64,000 nt of DNA from Natrinema amylolyticum (GTDB lineage: Archaea > Halobacteriota > Halobacteria > Halobacteriales > Natrialbaceae), in the NCBI RefSeq assembly GCF_020515625.1, contig NZ_JAIWPJ010000001.1:1922001-1986000 (forward strand), given 5' to 3'. This document shows, piece after piece, positions 1 through 8,572 of this stretch. Below the pieces are notes generated by a model. The model was not told the origin of the DNA and ran no database searches. It was given only the letters and a program-made list of their open reading frames with translations. How positions within the stretch are numbered: the first letter of the stretch is position 1; each line of letters begins with the position of its first letter. A program made the position numbers and the translations under genes.

Positions 1-280
1 GCACGATGTACTGGTTGTCGGTTCCCGTTCCGCCGACTTGTCGCACGGTTTCCGGTTCCGCGTCGAACGCCGCCCCGATATCGTCCTGGGGCGTCGACGT
101 CTGCACCGTCAGTTCCGTCCCACCGGCGAAGTCCATTCCCATCGGGACCGGCGAGCCCAAGACGAGAAACGAACCGACGAGGACGAGCAGTGCCACTGCG
201 AGGACCGCGAGCGGGACCGCCGCGAGCTGGCGGTTACTGTACCGGGTGTATTCGATCTCCGGTACGTCGAAATACGCCAT
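1..280 (-). CDS. secF: Protein-export membrane protein SecF, 5' part only
   Basis: The gene runs off the left edge, so only about the first 93 codons are visible. SecF works with SecD beside the SecYE translocon to complete protein export. The visible N-terminus (MAYFDVPEIEYTRYSNRQLA) is followed by one membrane segment at about residues 20-42 and then by GMDFAGGTEL at about residues 48-57, the G-x-D-F-x-G-G signature of the first extracytoplasmic domain of SecD/SecF. The short N-terminal part before TM1 fits SecF rather than SecD. In haloarchaea secD normally follows secF, so it is probably just outside the window. The family call is strong; the rest of the gene cannot be assessed. Confidence 0.88.
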   Translation of the reverse strand, partial: MAYFDVPEIEYTRYSNRQLAAVPLAVLAVALLVLVGSFLVLGSPVPMGMDFAGGTELTVQTSTPQDDIGAAFDAEPETVRQVGGTGTDNQYIV

Positions 281-445
281 ATAACCGACCACTGGTATCC
301 CCCCGAAGTAAGCCTTCTCAATTCCGACAGTCTGACCCCCACATTACGTGAGTGAGTCTCTGACGGTGAGGTCCCGGTGACCGCGCCGGCATTCAGTTCC
401 GCAGACGGCACCGACGGGTCCGGCCGGTACGACTCGTGACCCGGG

Positions 446-919
446 TTAGTCGGGGAGGTATCGCACGCTCAGTACGCCGTCGTCGGCCGACCGCCGCACT
501 TCTACGCGGACCGCCTCGAGCCGGGCCGCTCGCGAGATCGTCTCCTCGTCCGCGAGCACGTCCTGCGCTGCGGGCTCGACCTCGCCCTCGGGCACGCTGA
601 AAACGTGTATCTCGCCTGTCCCGGCCCGTTCTTCCTGTACCAAGTCGCCGAGGTCGGCCTCGGCCGCCAGTTCCTTCTCGTGCGTGGTCGGCTCGAGGTC
701 GCTGTCGACCAGCTCGATCGTGCGCCTGTCCGCGACATCGATCACCTCCCAGGTGACCTCCATCGGTGGCTCGGGCGCGACGGTCGCCTCGAGGACGTCG
801 TGGACCTCGAGGCCGGGGTTCGATCCGAGGGTGTGGACCTGTGCAGTCTCGACGTCGCGAACGACCGCTGATTCCGCTTCGGCGTGCGTGACGACGAACG
901 TGCTCGTCTTCTCGGTCAT
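446..919 (-). CDS. Haloarchaeal protein of unknown function (DUF5812-like)
   Basis: A 157-residue acidic protein starting MTEKTSTFVVTHAEAESAVV. It has no membrane segment, signal peptide or cysteine pair. The pattern of alternating short strands (THAEAESAVVRDVETAQVHTL, then PPMEVTWEVIDV) and an acidic helical C-terminal half resembles the haloarchaeal DUF5812 family as I remember it. The function is unknown. It lies upstream of secF on the same strand with about 165 nt between them, so the two may or may not be co-transcribed. The ATG at 919 is used because no better upstream start is visible and the N-terminus looks complete. The family name is from memory, not from a search. Confidence 0.75.
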   Translation of the reverse strand: MTEKTSTFVVTHAEAESAVVRDVETAQVHTLGSNPGLEVHDVLEATVAPEPPMEVTWEVIDVADRRTIELVDSDLEPTTHEKELAAEADLGDLVQEERAGTGEIHVFSVPEGEVEPAAQDVLADEETISRAARLEAVRVEVRRSADDGVLSVRYLPD

Positions 920-1102
920 GGGCGGTCGTAGGCGGAGGATCGGTTTCCGGATTTCGGCTTTCGATCACCGGTGGGACTCGAGGTTCGATGCGAGTCGCCG
1001 CTCAGTAGGCGTACGAATAGAACGATCGGATTTCGGGGAGAGAGGTCCCACATCGATACCCTGCCCCCGAACACTACCGGTGATGACACGCGTCCTGCTA
1101 TC

Positions 1103-1253
1103 GTGGCGGCAGGGAATCGCCACGCCCTCCCCAGCCGATTTCTGCTCACGGGCGCGCAGCGCCCTCTGCTCACGGGCCGACGGCCCGTTCGCACGGTATG
1201 CGGGACCGCCGGTCCCGCACTATTCGTATGGTTCGCGGAACCTTCGGTTCCGC
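1103..1253. repeat. Run of five short GC-rich hairpins in the gap before pgi
   Basis: The gap 920-1473 (554 nt) holds no convincing gene. Within it are five consecutive perfect inverted repeats: GTGGCG/CGCCAC (1103-1124), GGGCGC-GCA-GCGCCC (1150-1164), ACGGGCC-GAC-GGCCCGT (1172-1188), a 19-mer with arms GCGGGACC/GGTCCCGC (1200-1218) and a 19-mer with arms GCGGAACC/GGTTCCGC (1235-1253). Stems are 6-8 bp with short loops, and all five differ in sequence. They could act as transcription terminators between the convergent ends or as a processed RNA, but no function is shown. Reading frames through the region lack haloarchaeal coding bias. Confidence 0.6.
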
Positions 1254-1473
1254 GCTAACGCTCGTTTCACTCGCTCATCCCTCGCGCAATATTGGCGGCC
1301 CCCCTCACTGTCGTTCGGTCGGCTGACAGCGCGCGCCACCGCATGTCGTCGACGAGTCCGAAGTGAGACGTGCTGTACAGGGTCGAGCGACATTCGAGTG
1401 CCGTCCCGCAGAACGCCTTCCGTCGCGACCCCGTCACGGAACGCCTTTATCGCAGGCGGTTGCGCCCTTGCGT

Positions 1474-2769
1474 ATGAACGTCGATATCGGTAACGCGCTC
1501 GCGTCCGTCGCGTCGCCGGGCGTCTCGAGGGAGTCCCTCGAGCGCTTGGACGAGCAGGTGGCGGCCGCCCACGAGCGCATCGAGGCGGGAATGGCGAACG
1601 GAGAGCACGGCTACGAGGCGCTGAATCTGCCGGAACGGACTGATCCCGACGAAATTCGGGAAGCTGTCGAGCCGGTCACCGACGCCGAGGCGCTGATCAC
1701 CGTCGGCATCGGCGGCAGTTCGCTGGGAGCGGCGACGATCGTCGACGCTCTGGAGTCGGACACCGAGACCGTCTTCCTCGACAACGTCGATCCCGAGTGG
1801 GTCTCGAGCGAACTCGAGCGACTGCCGCTCGAGAGCGCGGCGATCAACGTGGTCTCGCGGTCGGGGACGACGGCGGAGACGCTGGCGAACTTCCTCGTCG
1901 TTCGCGAGGCTTTCGAGGACGCCGACGTCGACTGGACCGAGAGGACCATCGTCACGACCGGCGAGTCCGGCCCTCTCCGCGACCTCGCGGACCGCCATGA
2001 GCTGCCGTCCCTGAAAGTCCCGAACGGCGTCCCCGGCCGCTTCTCCGCGCTGTCGGCCGTCGGCATGGTCGCGGCCGCAGTCTGTGGCCACGACCTCGAG
2101 GCGCTGCTCGCCGGCGCGGCCGCCGAGCGCGAGACGCTGTCGGGCTCGCTGTTCGACTGTCCCGCGTACGCCTATGGCGCGACGACGTACGCGCTGGATC
2201 AGCGGGGTGCCGGCATCAATGCGATGATGCCCTACGCGGAGTCCCTCGAGACGTCCGCGGAGTGGTTCGCCCAGCTGTGGGCCGAAAGCCTCGGAAAGGA
2301 CGACCTCGGCCAGACGCCGGTACGGGCGCTCGGCGTCACCGATCAGCACTCGCAACTGCAGCTCTACCGCGCGGGCCCGCGGGACAAGCTCGTCACCTTC
2401 GTCACGACCGAAGAGAGCGCGGACCGACCGATTCCCGCCACCGACGTCGAGGACCTGGCGTACCTCGGCGACGCGACGCTGGGCGAACTGCTCGAGGCGG
2501 AGTTCGAGGCCACAGAGGCCAGCCTCGCGGCCGCCGGCCGGCCGAACGTCCGCGTCGAACTCGAGCGCGTCGACGAGTACGAACTCGGCGGGCTGCTGTA
2601 CGCGATGGAAGCCGCCTGCGTGCTCGCGGGGGAACTCTACGGCGTGAACACGTTCGAGCAGCCGGCCGTCGAGTGGGCGAAGAAGGCGACCCGCGGGTTG
2701 CTCGGCGGCGGCGACTTCGAGGAGGCCGAGGCGGTCGCCGAGAAGACCGAGCTCCGGGTCGAGCGGTAG
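1474..2769 (+). CDS. pgi: Glucose-6-phosphate isomerase
   Basis: A 431-residue phosphoglucose isomerase of the sugar-isomerase (SIS) type, interconverting glucose-6-phosphate and fructose-6-phosphate in the cytoplasm. Visible motifs are GIGGSSLG (about 78-85) and SRSGTTAET (about 128-136), the phosphate-binding loops of PGI, and a C-terminal helix pair ending TFEQPAVEWAKKATRGLLGG that matches the family's C-terminal signature. The frame is open further upstream (to 1363), but the start at 1474 is preferred: a TATA-like CTTTAT at 1444-1449 sits about 27 nt before it, the spacing of a leaderless haloarchaeal transcript, and the upstream extension is Arg-rich and not halophilic in composition. 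It is monocistronic. Confidence 0.95.
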   Translation: MNVDIGNALASVASPGVSRESLERLDEQVAAAHERIEAGMANGEHGYEALNLPERTDPDEIREAVEPVTDAEALITVGIGGSSLGAATIVDALESDTETVFLDNVDPEWVSSELERLPLESAAINVVSRSGTTAETLANFLVVREAFEDADVDWTERTIVTTGESGPLRDLADRHELPSLKVPNGVPGRFSALSAVGMVAAAVCGHDLEALLAGAAAERETLSGSLFDCPAYAYGATTYALDQRGAGINAMMPYAESLETSAEWFAQLWAESLGKDDLGQTPVRALGVTDQHSQLQLYRAGPRDKLVTFVTTEESADRPIPATDVEDLAYLGDATLGELLEAEFEATEASLAAAGRPNVRVELERVDEYELGGLLYAMEAACVLAGELYGVNTFEQPAVEWAKKATRGLLGGGDFEEAEAVAEKTELRVER

Positions 2770-2871
2770 TCGACGACTGAGTGCCGAGTTACCCGACCCG
2801 AATCGGCGGTCGGAACGGGCCCCCTCGTCCGGTTGCGGTGTGCCTATGAGTCCGCGCACGAATAGTGAAAT

Positions 2872-3993
2872 ATGAGCGAGACTACACGGGCCGACGACGC
2901 TGGTCCGGTCGCGTCCGACGTGGTTCCCGGCATCGGAACCGTTCTCTCGGCGGTCACGATGGCCGCCATGCTCGCCCCCGTTCGCAGCGGCGTCGACGCT
3001 CCGGTCGTCCTGGCCGGGGCCGGGTTCGCCCTCGCCGCCGTCCTCGCGTTTCTGGCCCAGCGCCACGGCGGTCTCGAGGGGCGAATCGCCGGCCTGATCG
3101 CCGCCGGCTCGAGCGTCGCCGTCGTCCTGCTCGCCGGCTACGCGTTGAATCAGGGGGTCACGGCAGCGGCCACGCTGCCGACGGGGTCAGTGTCGATACC
3201 GATCGTTTTCGTCGCGTTCGTCACCGGTGGGCTCACCGCCGCCGCCGGAGTCGCCGACTACTACGGGATCAGTAGTGCGGGTCTCAAGCGGCGGAGTCTC
3301 CAGGTGATTATGCTATCGGGCGTCGGCGTCGCCGGACTCCTCGTCACGCCCTTCGTCGTCGCCATCCTCGCGATTCCGGTCCGCCCGCTGCTCGAGCCGG
3401 TCTCGCAGATCGAGAACACCGTTTTCACCCAGGTCTGCATGGCCATCGGCACGATGCTCGTCGCGGGGGGGTATCTCGCGATGACCGACCGCGACCTGTC
3501 CTTTATCGATCTCCGACGGCCGACGCTGCGGGACGTCGGCTGGACCCTCGGGGGACTGCTCGTCCTCTTCGGGGCGCTCTTCGTGATCTCCGCGCTCATG
3601 CAGTCGACAGGCGTCGAGAGCGCCGAGCACTCGACGACCCAGCGGGCCCAGGAGAGTCCGCAACTCATGCTCGTCCTAGTGCCGCTGGCCGTCCTGATCA
3701 TCGGCCCGTTCGAGGAACTGCTCTACCGGAACGTGATCCAGAAGTCGCTGTACGACACGTTCTCGCGGTTCGGTGCCGTCGCCGTGGCCAGCGTCATCTT
3801 CGCCCTGGTACATGCACTCGCGTACGCGACCGCGGGACTGGGCGAAGTGATCGCCAGTCTCGGGACCATCTTCGGACTCGCACTCGTCCTCGGGACGATC
3901 TACGAGCGGACCGACAACCTCCTCGTGCCGGCGCTGATCCACGGGCTGTACAACGCGCTCCTCTTCGCGAATCTCTATTTCACCTACGGCTGA
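2872..3993 (+). CDS. CPBP-family intramembrane glutamic endopeptidase (Abi/CAAX-protease type)
   Basis: A 373-residue protein with about eight hydrophobic segments. The C-terminal third carries the full CPBP (PF02517) motif set: EELLYR with the paired glutamates at about 281-282, FALVH with His at about 314, and HGLYN with His at about 357 and Asn at about 361. These residues form the active site of Rce1-type membrane proteases. Family members process prenylated or other membrane proteins, or serve as immunity proteins for bacteriocins; the substrate here is unknown. No bacteriocin-like gene is adjacent. The N-terminal 200 residues are a separate halophile-type membrane region. The ATG at 2872 gives a normal soluble N-terminal tail of about 20 residues. 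Confidence 0.88.
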   Translation: MSETTRADDAGPVASDVVPGIGTVLSAVTMAAMLAPVRSGVDAPVVLAGAGFALAAVLAFLAQRHGGLEGRIAGLIAAGSSVAVVLLAGYALNQGVTAAATLPTGSVSIPIVFVAFVTGGLTAAAGVADYYGISSAGLKRRSLQVIMLSGVGVAGLLVTPFVVAILAIPVRPLLEPVSQIENTVFTQVCMAIGTMLVAGGYLAMTDRDLSFIDLRRPTLRDVGWTLGGLLVLFGALFVISALMQSTGVESAEHSTTQRAQESPQLMLVLVPLAVLIIGPFEELLYRNVIQKSLYDTFSRFGAVAVASVIFALVHALAYATAGLGEVIASLGTIFGLALVLGTIYERTDNLLVPALIHGLYNALLFANLYFTYG

Positions 3994-4055
3994 TCGAGCG
4001 ATCGACCTCGCCGGCGGCTACCGAATCGAACGATCAGATAAAACGTGACCGCGGA

Positions 4056-4514
4056 CTACGACGGGTTCTTCCGAGCCAGCTCCGATCCGCAGATCGGACA
4101 CCGGTCTTTCTCCTCGTCGAACTCGCGGCCACAGCCCTGACACTGATACTTCCAGTGGCGCTGTTCGTCGATTCCCTCCCGAGCGATCACCTCGACCGCG
4201 ACGTTGAGCTTCTCAGCGACGTTTTGCATCGCGTAGTCGTCGGTCACCAGGGTGGCGTCGAGTTCGAAACTCGCCGCGACCAGCCGAACGTCAGTGTCCG
4301 AGAGGACCTCGAGGTCACCGGATTCGCGCGCCGCGCGCTCGACCTTCTCGGTGGTATCGCCGTTGGGAATGTGAATGTGCATCCCGGAGCCTTCCATCGC
4401 ATCGTAGCGATAGGCGCTCTCGTCCTCGAGTTCTTCGCGGACGAGGGGAATAGTCGCAGTCTGTTCTGTCGTGTGGAAGTCGTGGATAAACGCCGAGGAG
4501 TCGAGAACGTACAT
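4056..4514 (-). CDS. nob1: Nob1-type endoribonuclease, PIN domain plus zinc ribbon
   Basis: A 152-residue protein with an N-terminal PIN domain (MYVLDSSAFI, catalytic Asp5; further acidic residues in SDTDVRL at about 72-78 and TDDYA at about 91-95) and a C-terminal zinc ribbon with CxxC pairs at C125/C128 and C139/C142. This is the archaeal Nob1 arrangement; Nob1 makes the final 3' cut of 16S rRNA during small-subunit maturation. It lies 4 nt downstream of the PRC-barrel gene on the same strand, divergent from infB. The linkage of nob1, a PRC-barrel gene and aIF5B seen here places ribosome maturation beside initiation. Confidence 0.93.
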   Translation of the reverse strand: MYVLDSSAFIHDFHTTEQTATIPLVREELEDESAYRYDAMEGSGMHIHIPNGDTTEKVERAARESGDLEVLSDTDVRLVAASFELDATLVTDDYAMQNVAEKLNVAVEVIAREGIDEQRHWKYQCQGCGREFDEEKDRCPICGSELARKNPS

Positions 4515-4518
4515 ACCG

Positions 4519-4764
4519 TTAGCGCTGAACGACGATGTAGTCTTTCACCGCTTGAACGCGGTTAACGGGAACGAGAAAGTGACCGGCGTCGTCGAGTTCG
4601 AAGTCGACCGCCCGCCGCGACAGTTCCTCGTCGGGCTCGATAACGAGATCGTGGAGTTTGCCGGATTTCAGATCCATCGTGATGTTGTAGAGCAGTCCGA
4701 GCTCGGTGCCGTCGGACCCCATGACGGACTTCCCCGAGAGGTTTTCAGCGAGTATATCGCTCAT
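4519..4764 (-). CDS. PRC-barrel domain protein
   Basis: An 81-residue single PRC-barrel domain (about residues 5-78: LAENLSGKSVMGSDGTELG, then GKLHDLVIEPDE). Bacterial PRC barrels occur in RimM and photosynthetic reaction centre H subunits. The stand-alone archaeal forms are reported as small adaptor-like proteins linked to cell division or RNA metabolism, with no settled role. It is the first gene of a two-gene unit with nob1. A TATA-like CTTTAATACC (rc of 4787-4796) lies about 28 nt before the start, so the transcript is probably leaderless. Confidence 0.9.
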   Translation of the reverse strand: MSDILAENLSGKSVMGSDGTELGLLYNITMDLKSGKLHDLVIEPDEELSRRAVDFELDDAGHFLVPVNRVQAVKDYIVVQR

Positions 4765-4999
4765 GCATGCCTGTACTTACTAATCGGTATTAAAGACCAC
4801 GGGGTCTGTGCATACGGGCGTCAGACGTTGGCCGAGACGAGCGGGCATCGCTCTCGGCGACGCAGTGGGTCGTCGACCGAACCGCTGTCACTGCCAATTG
4901 TGCCCCGTCCGTTGGACCGGATCGACGGACCGACGATGACGATGGGTTTAACTACGGCGCTACGGAGGTTTTAGGTAAGACCTTCTCGGGTGGTTCATC

Positions 5000-6799
5000 A
5001 TGTCGGACACGGATACACGCGACCCCACATCTCTCAGAACGCCGATCGTCGCCGTCCTCGGACACGTCGATCACGGCAAGACAAGTCTCCTCGACAAGAT
5101 CCGCGGCTCCGCGGTCATCGAGGGCGAAGCAGGCGCGATCACCCAGCACATCGGCGCGACCGCCGTCCCGCTGGACATCATCTCTACGATCGCGGGCGAA
5201 CTCGTCGACCCGGACGACTTCGACCTCCCCGGCCTCCTCTTCATCGACACGCCGGGTCATCACTCCTTTACGACGCTGCGCTCCCGCGGGGGCGCGCTGG
5301 CCGACATCGCCATCCTCGTCGTCGACGTCAACGACGGCTTCCAGCCCCAGACGCTCGAGGCGCTTGACATCCTCCGGCGGTCGGAGACCCCGTTCATCGT
5401 CGCGGCGAACAAGATCGACACCGTTCCCGGCTGGAACCCCAACGAGGACTCGCCGATCAACGACACCTACGAGGCCCAGTCCGAACGCGTGCGCGAACGC
5501 CTCGACGAGAGCCTCTACGAGATCATCGGCAACCTCTCGGACGAGGGCTTCTCCGCCGACCTCTACTGGCGGGTCCAGAACTTCCAGCGCAACGTCGGCG
5601 TCGTTCCCGTGTCGGCGATGACCGGCGAGGGGGTCCCGGACCTCCTGACCGTCATGATGGGCCTCTCCCAGCGCTACATGAAAGAGGAGATGGAGATCGA
5701 CGTCGCCGGCCCCGGCGTCGGCACCGTCCTCGAGGTCAAAGAGGAGAAAGGGTTCGGGACGACGATCGACACAGTGCTGTACGACGGGACGATCCGGTCG
5801 GACGATCAGATCGTCGTCGGCGGGCAGAACGAACCGATCGTCACCGATGTGCGCGCGCTGCTCCAGCCGCGGCCGCTGGCCGAGATCCGGACCGAGAGCC
5901 GGTTCGAGAAAGTCGACGAGGTCTCGGCCGCGTCCGGGATCAAGGTCGCTGCACCCGAACTCGCGGACGCGATGGCCGGCGCGCCGGTCCGGGTCGTCCG
6001 CGACCGCGACGTCGACGAAGTCATCGAGGAAGTACAGGCCGAACTCGCGGACATCGCCGTCGACACCGCAGAGCAGGGCGTCGTCGTCAAGGCCGACACC
6101 CTCGGCAGTCTCGAGGCGATGGCTGACGCCTTAGACGAGGCGGAGGTGCCGATCGTCCGCGCGGAGGTCGGCGACGTCGCGCCGCGGGACGTCTCGGTGG
6201 CGTCGACGGCCGAGGACGGGAAACAGAAGGCCATCCTCGGATTCAACGTCGACACCCTCGACGACGCCGAGCAGCGCGCGGAGATCGAGGACGTGACGAT
6301 CTTCACCGACGAGGTTATCTACCAGTTGATCGAGGAGTACGAGGAGTACGTCGAAGGAATCGAGAAGGCCCAGCAGGACACCATCCTCGACAACATCACC
6401 CGGCCCGCTCGCTTCCGGATCCTGCCGGATCACACCTTCCGCCAGAACGATCCCGCGGTCGTCGGCGTCGAGGTGAACTCGGGGACGATCCAGAACAACG
6501 CGAACGTCGTCAAGTTCGAGGGCAACGAGCCGAACCGCGTCGGCCAGGTCAAGGGGATCCAAGAGCAGGGCGAGGACGTCGACGAGGCCCGCGCGGGCAA
6601 CCGCGTCTCGGTCGCCATCGACGGCCCGACCGTCGGCCGCCAGATCGAGGAGGACGACGAACTCTGGATCGAGATCCCCGAGAAACACGCGAAGATTCTC
6701 GAGCAGGAACTGGCCAGCGAGATCCCCGGCGACGAACTCGAGGCGCTGAACATGTACCTCGACAAGCAGCGCAGTCGGGACCCCTTCTGGGGCAAATAG
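5000..6799 (+). CDS. infB: Translation initiation factor IF-2/aIF5B
   Basis: A 599-residue GTPase of the archaeal aIF5B type, which promotes initiator-tRNA stabilisation and subunit joining. The G domain shows GHVDHGKT (21-28), DTPGH (83-87) and NKID (137-140). Domain II follows at about 235-350, the domain III and linker helix region at about 350-465, and the C-terminal barrel contains PARFRILPDHTFRQ and NRVGQVKGIQ. The length is normal for an archaeal protein without an intein. It is transcribed divergently from PRC/nob1; a TATA-like GGTTTTAGG ends about 25 nt before the ATG. It ends in ...SRDPFWGK, typical of the archaeal family. Confidence 0.97.
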   Translation: MSDTDTRDPTSLRTPIVAVLGHVDHGKTSLLDKIRGSAVIEGEAGAITQHIGATAVPLDIISTIAGELVDPDDFDLPGLLFIDTPGHHSFTTLRSRGGALADIAILVVDVNDGFQPQTLEALDILRRSETPFIVAANKIDTVPGWNPNEDSPINDTYEAQSERVRERLDESLYEIIGNLSDEGFSADLYWRVQNFQRNVGVVPVSAMTGEGVPDLLTVMMGLSQRYMKEEMEIDVAGPGVGTVLEVKEEKGFGTTIDTVLYDGTIRSDDQIVVGGQNEPIVTDVRALLQPRPLAEIRTESRFEKVDEVSAASGIKVAAPELADAMAGAPVRVVRDRDVDEVIEEVQAELADIAVDTAEQGVVVKADTLGSLEAMADALDEAEVPIVRAEVGDVAPRDVSVASTAEDGKQKAILGFNVDTLDDAEQRAEIEDVTIFTDEVIYQLIEEYEEYVEGIEKAQQDTILDNITRPARFRILPDHTFRQNDPAVVGVEVNSGTIQNNANVVKFEGNEPNRVGQVKGIQEQGEDVDEARAGNRVSVAIDGPTVGRQIEEDDELWIEIPEKHAKILEQELASEIPGDELEALNMYLDKQRSRDPFWGK

Positions 6800-6877
6800 C
6801 GCGCTCGTTTCTCTCGACACCGATTTCGGCCGGTATCCGACCGCAACGGTCGCTATCCTTATCCTATAGCCGTTCTT

Positions 6878-7099
6878 ATGTCTCTCGTGAACCGGATGGT
6901 CTGGATACTCGTCGCAACGTACGTCGCGCTCGGGACCGCGCTCTTTTACGGGCTCGCGGTCGAGTCGACGACGGTGTTTCTCACCGCCGCCGGACTGCTC
7001 GCGCTGCTGGCCGTCCCGCAGTGGTTGCTCCTCTCGGGGCGGAAGCGGCGACACGGCCGGTCTACGGATCCGGAGCGGCTCCCGCGCAATCAGAGCTGA
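6878..7099 (+). CDS. Small membrane protein, function unknown
   Basis: A 73-residue protein with two hydrophobic segments (about 8-28 and 34-54) and a basic, RKRRHGR-rich C-terminal tail predicted cytoplasmic by the positive-inside rule. No family is recognised. It sits after infB with about 80 nt between them; CCTTATCC about 20-25 nt before the ATG could be a TATA box. It is convergent with the next gene, 4 nt away, so that boundary is very tight. Confidence 0.65.
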   Translation: MSLVNRMVWILVATYVALGTALFYGLAVESTTVFLTAAGLLALLAVPQWLLLSGRKRRHGRSTDPERLPRNQS

Positions 7100-7103
7100 G
7101 CGG

Positions 7104-7478
7104 TCACTCCGCGCGCTCGAGGCGAACCCGCGCCCCGCCCTCGAGGTCCGCAAGCGGCTCCGTATCAGTAACCCGCGCGACGACGGTCACGGGCGCGGCG
7201 GCGCGGGGCTCACCGTCGTCGCTGGCCGGCGTCGGGCCCCAGAACAGACACAGCTTCCCGCCAGCCGGCCAGTAGGCGATCGAACCTTTGGGTACCGCTT
7301 CGCGGGCGTTTTCCGGCGGTACGTCCAGTGCCAGATCGAAATAGAGCTCGTCGCCCCAGCGGATCGCGTCGCCCGCCGCGGGCAGCGCCGCCTCGAGCGC
7401 GGCCCTCGTTTTCGGTGCGTCGTCGGTCCACGTCGCCGCGAGGTCGCGGTCGGCGACGGTGACTTGGAGGTCGCTCAT
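7104..7478 (-). CDS. Cyclophilin-like fold protein (DUF369/TM1367-like)
   Basis: A 124-residue all-beta protein. The order of motifs (IRWGDELYFDL at about 38-48, KGSIAYWPAGGKLCLFWGPTP at about 63-83, PVTVVARV at about 95-102) fits the small cyclophilin-like archaeal/bacterial family typified by TM1367. These share the cyclophilin barrel, but most lack the prolyl-isomerase active-site residues, and the molecular role is not established. There is no signal peptide, so it is cytoplasmic. It is transcribed in the same direction as the membrane protein gene upstream (stop at 7527, 48 nt away), and could share a message with it. Confidence 0.78.
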   Translation of the reverse strand: MSDLQVTVADRDLAATWTDDAPKTRAALEAALPAAGDAIRWGDELYFDLALDVPPENAREAVPKGSIAYWPAGGKLCLFWGPTPASDDGEPRAAAPVTVVARVTDTEPLADLEGGARVRLERAE

Positions 7479-7526
7479 GGGCGCGTCGACGGACCGGCGA
7501 CACTTCTCGGTGACGACCGCGGCCCG

Positions 7527-8447
7527 TCAGCCCGCGGTCTCGACGGCCCTCGGATCGCGGCGCTCGGCCCGTTCGCGGGCGCGCTCGAGCGCCTCGGAGA
7601 CCGCTTCGGCGTCCTCGATTGCCGAGCGGTCACAGCGGAGGTCGAAGAAACCGCTGTCGAACCCGAACCGCCGTCGTTCGACGACGAGTTCGTCGTCGGT
7701 CAGCCGGACGCCGTCGACCGTCTCCCAGGGGACGAACCCCTTCCAGAACGATCGGTCGACGACGAGACCGGCCTCGTGAGCGCGGATCTCCGGCGGGTTC
7801 CAGTGGTCGGTCTCGTCGAGGTCGTACCAGCCGTACCGCCGCGAGAGGATCATGACGGCACCGTAGAGGATCCAGAACGGACCGAGGACCCACTCCCCCT
7901 GCCAGACGCTGACGACGCCCGCGAGGATCATAAACGCCATAATTACGGTGTAGGCCGGCTCACCGGTCCAGCCCCCGCTTCGCTGCCACGGCCAGGTCGC
8001 GGCCGGCTCGTCGGCGGTGATCGCGTCGACGTACCGGTTCTTGGCCATCCGATCGAGGCCGAACCCCGAGACGGCGGCCAGTGCGGTCAGTACGACCGTG
8101 ACGATGACGAAGCGGCCGGTCGCGTCGACAGGTGCGAGCGCGGCGAGGGACAGCGCCGCCGCGAACGCCGCCGCCGGGACGTAACAGGCGAGGCGTCGCC
8201 ACCGGCTCCGGCCGATTCGCTCTGGGAGGCCACGCGCCCGCTTCGCGTAGATGTGGCCGACGATCGCGACGGCCGTCACCGTACTCGGGAGGACGCCGAG
8301 CAGCGTCGCGGTGGCCACGTCGCCGAGCAGCCCCGCGATCGCCATGATCCCGGTGACGACGATCCCGAGGTAGAACCCGAAGCCGGCCTGAAAGCCGATG
8401 TCGGGCTCGTTCACCGCAGGGGCCACCTGCCGTTCGTGAGATGTCAC
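7527..8447 (-). CDS. Multi-pass membrane protein with C-terminal PH-like domain
   Basis: About 306 residues from the GTG at 8447. Five or six hydrophobic segments occupy the first two thirds. The last about 90 residues (HEAGLVVDRSFWKGFVPWE, then DDELVVERRRFGFDSGFFDL) resemble the bacterial PH-like domains attached to membrane proteins, followed by a charged helix. No function is assigned. Start choice: TATA-like TATTTTAT (rc, about 8473-8480) lies about 30 nt before GTG 8447 and about 21 nt before GTG 8456, which is in frame. The first fits leaderless spacing better, and both give almost the same protein. The frame is also open upstream to 8558 but that part lies above the TATA box. Confidence 0.7.
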   Translation of the reverse strand: MTSHERQVAPAVNEPDIGFQAGFGFYLGIVVTGIMAIAGLLGDVATATLLGVLPSTVTAVAIVGHIYAKRARGLPERIGRSRWRRLACYVPAAAFAAALSLAALAPVDATGRFVIVTVVLTALAAVSGFGLDRMAKNRYVDAITADEPAATWPWQRSGGWTGEPAYTVIMAFMILAGVVSVWQGEWVLGPFWILYGAVMILSRRYGWYDLDETDHWNPPEIRAHEAGLVVDRSFWKGFVPWETVDGVRLTDDELVVERRRFGFDSGFFDLRCDRSAIEDAEAVSEALERARERAERRDPRAVETAG

Positions 8448-8572
8448 GCTGTTCACGTATTCGTCGTCGGAGCATAAAATAAACACGGTGTCCTCACTCT
8501 GCTGACACGCTCCGTCGGCTCCCCAGCGACCTCCGGTATGTGAGTTAACGTGCCGCACGTAGTACTGCCTGT

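Noticed and set aside
684-1493. Plus-strand frame of 269 codons overlapping the DUF5812-like gene
   Set aside because: It is the opposite-strand shadow of the real gene and extends into the gap; it has Arg/Ser-rich composition and no haloarchaeal acidic bias.
1447-3066. 539-codon minus-strand frame across pgi
   Set aside because: It mirrors the pgi gene; its composition (Arg, Gly, Asp in GC-rich pattern) is the usual antisense effect in haloarchaeal DNA. It overlaps two clear genes.
4942-4974. Ten-codon frame MGLTTALRRF just before infB
   Set aside because: Too short, and the TATA candidate for infB overlaps it; chance expected.
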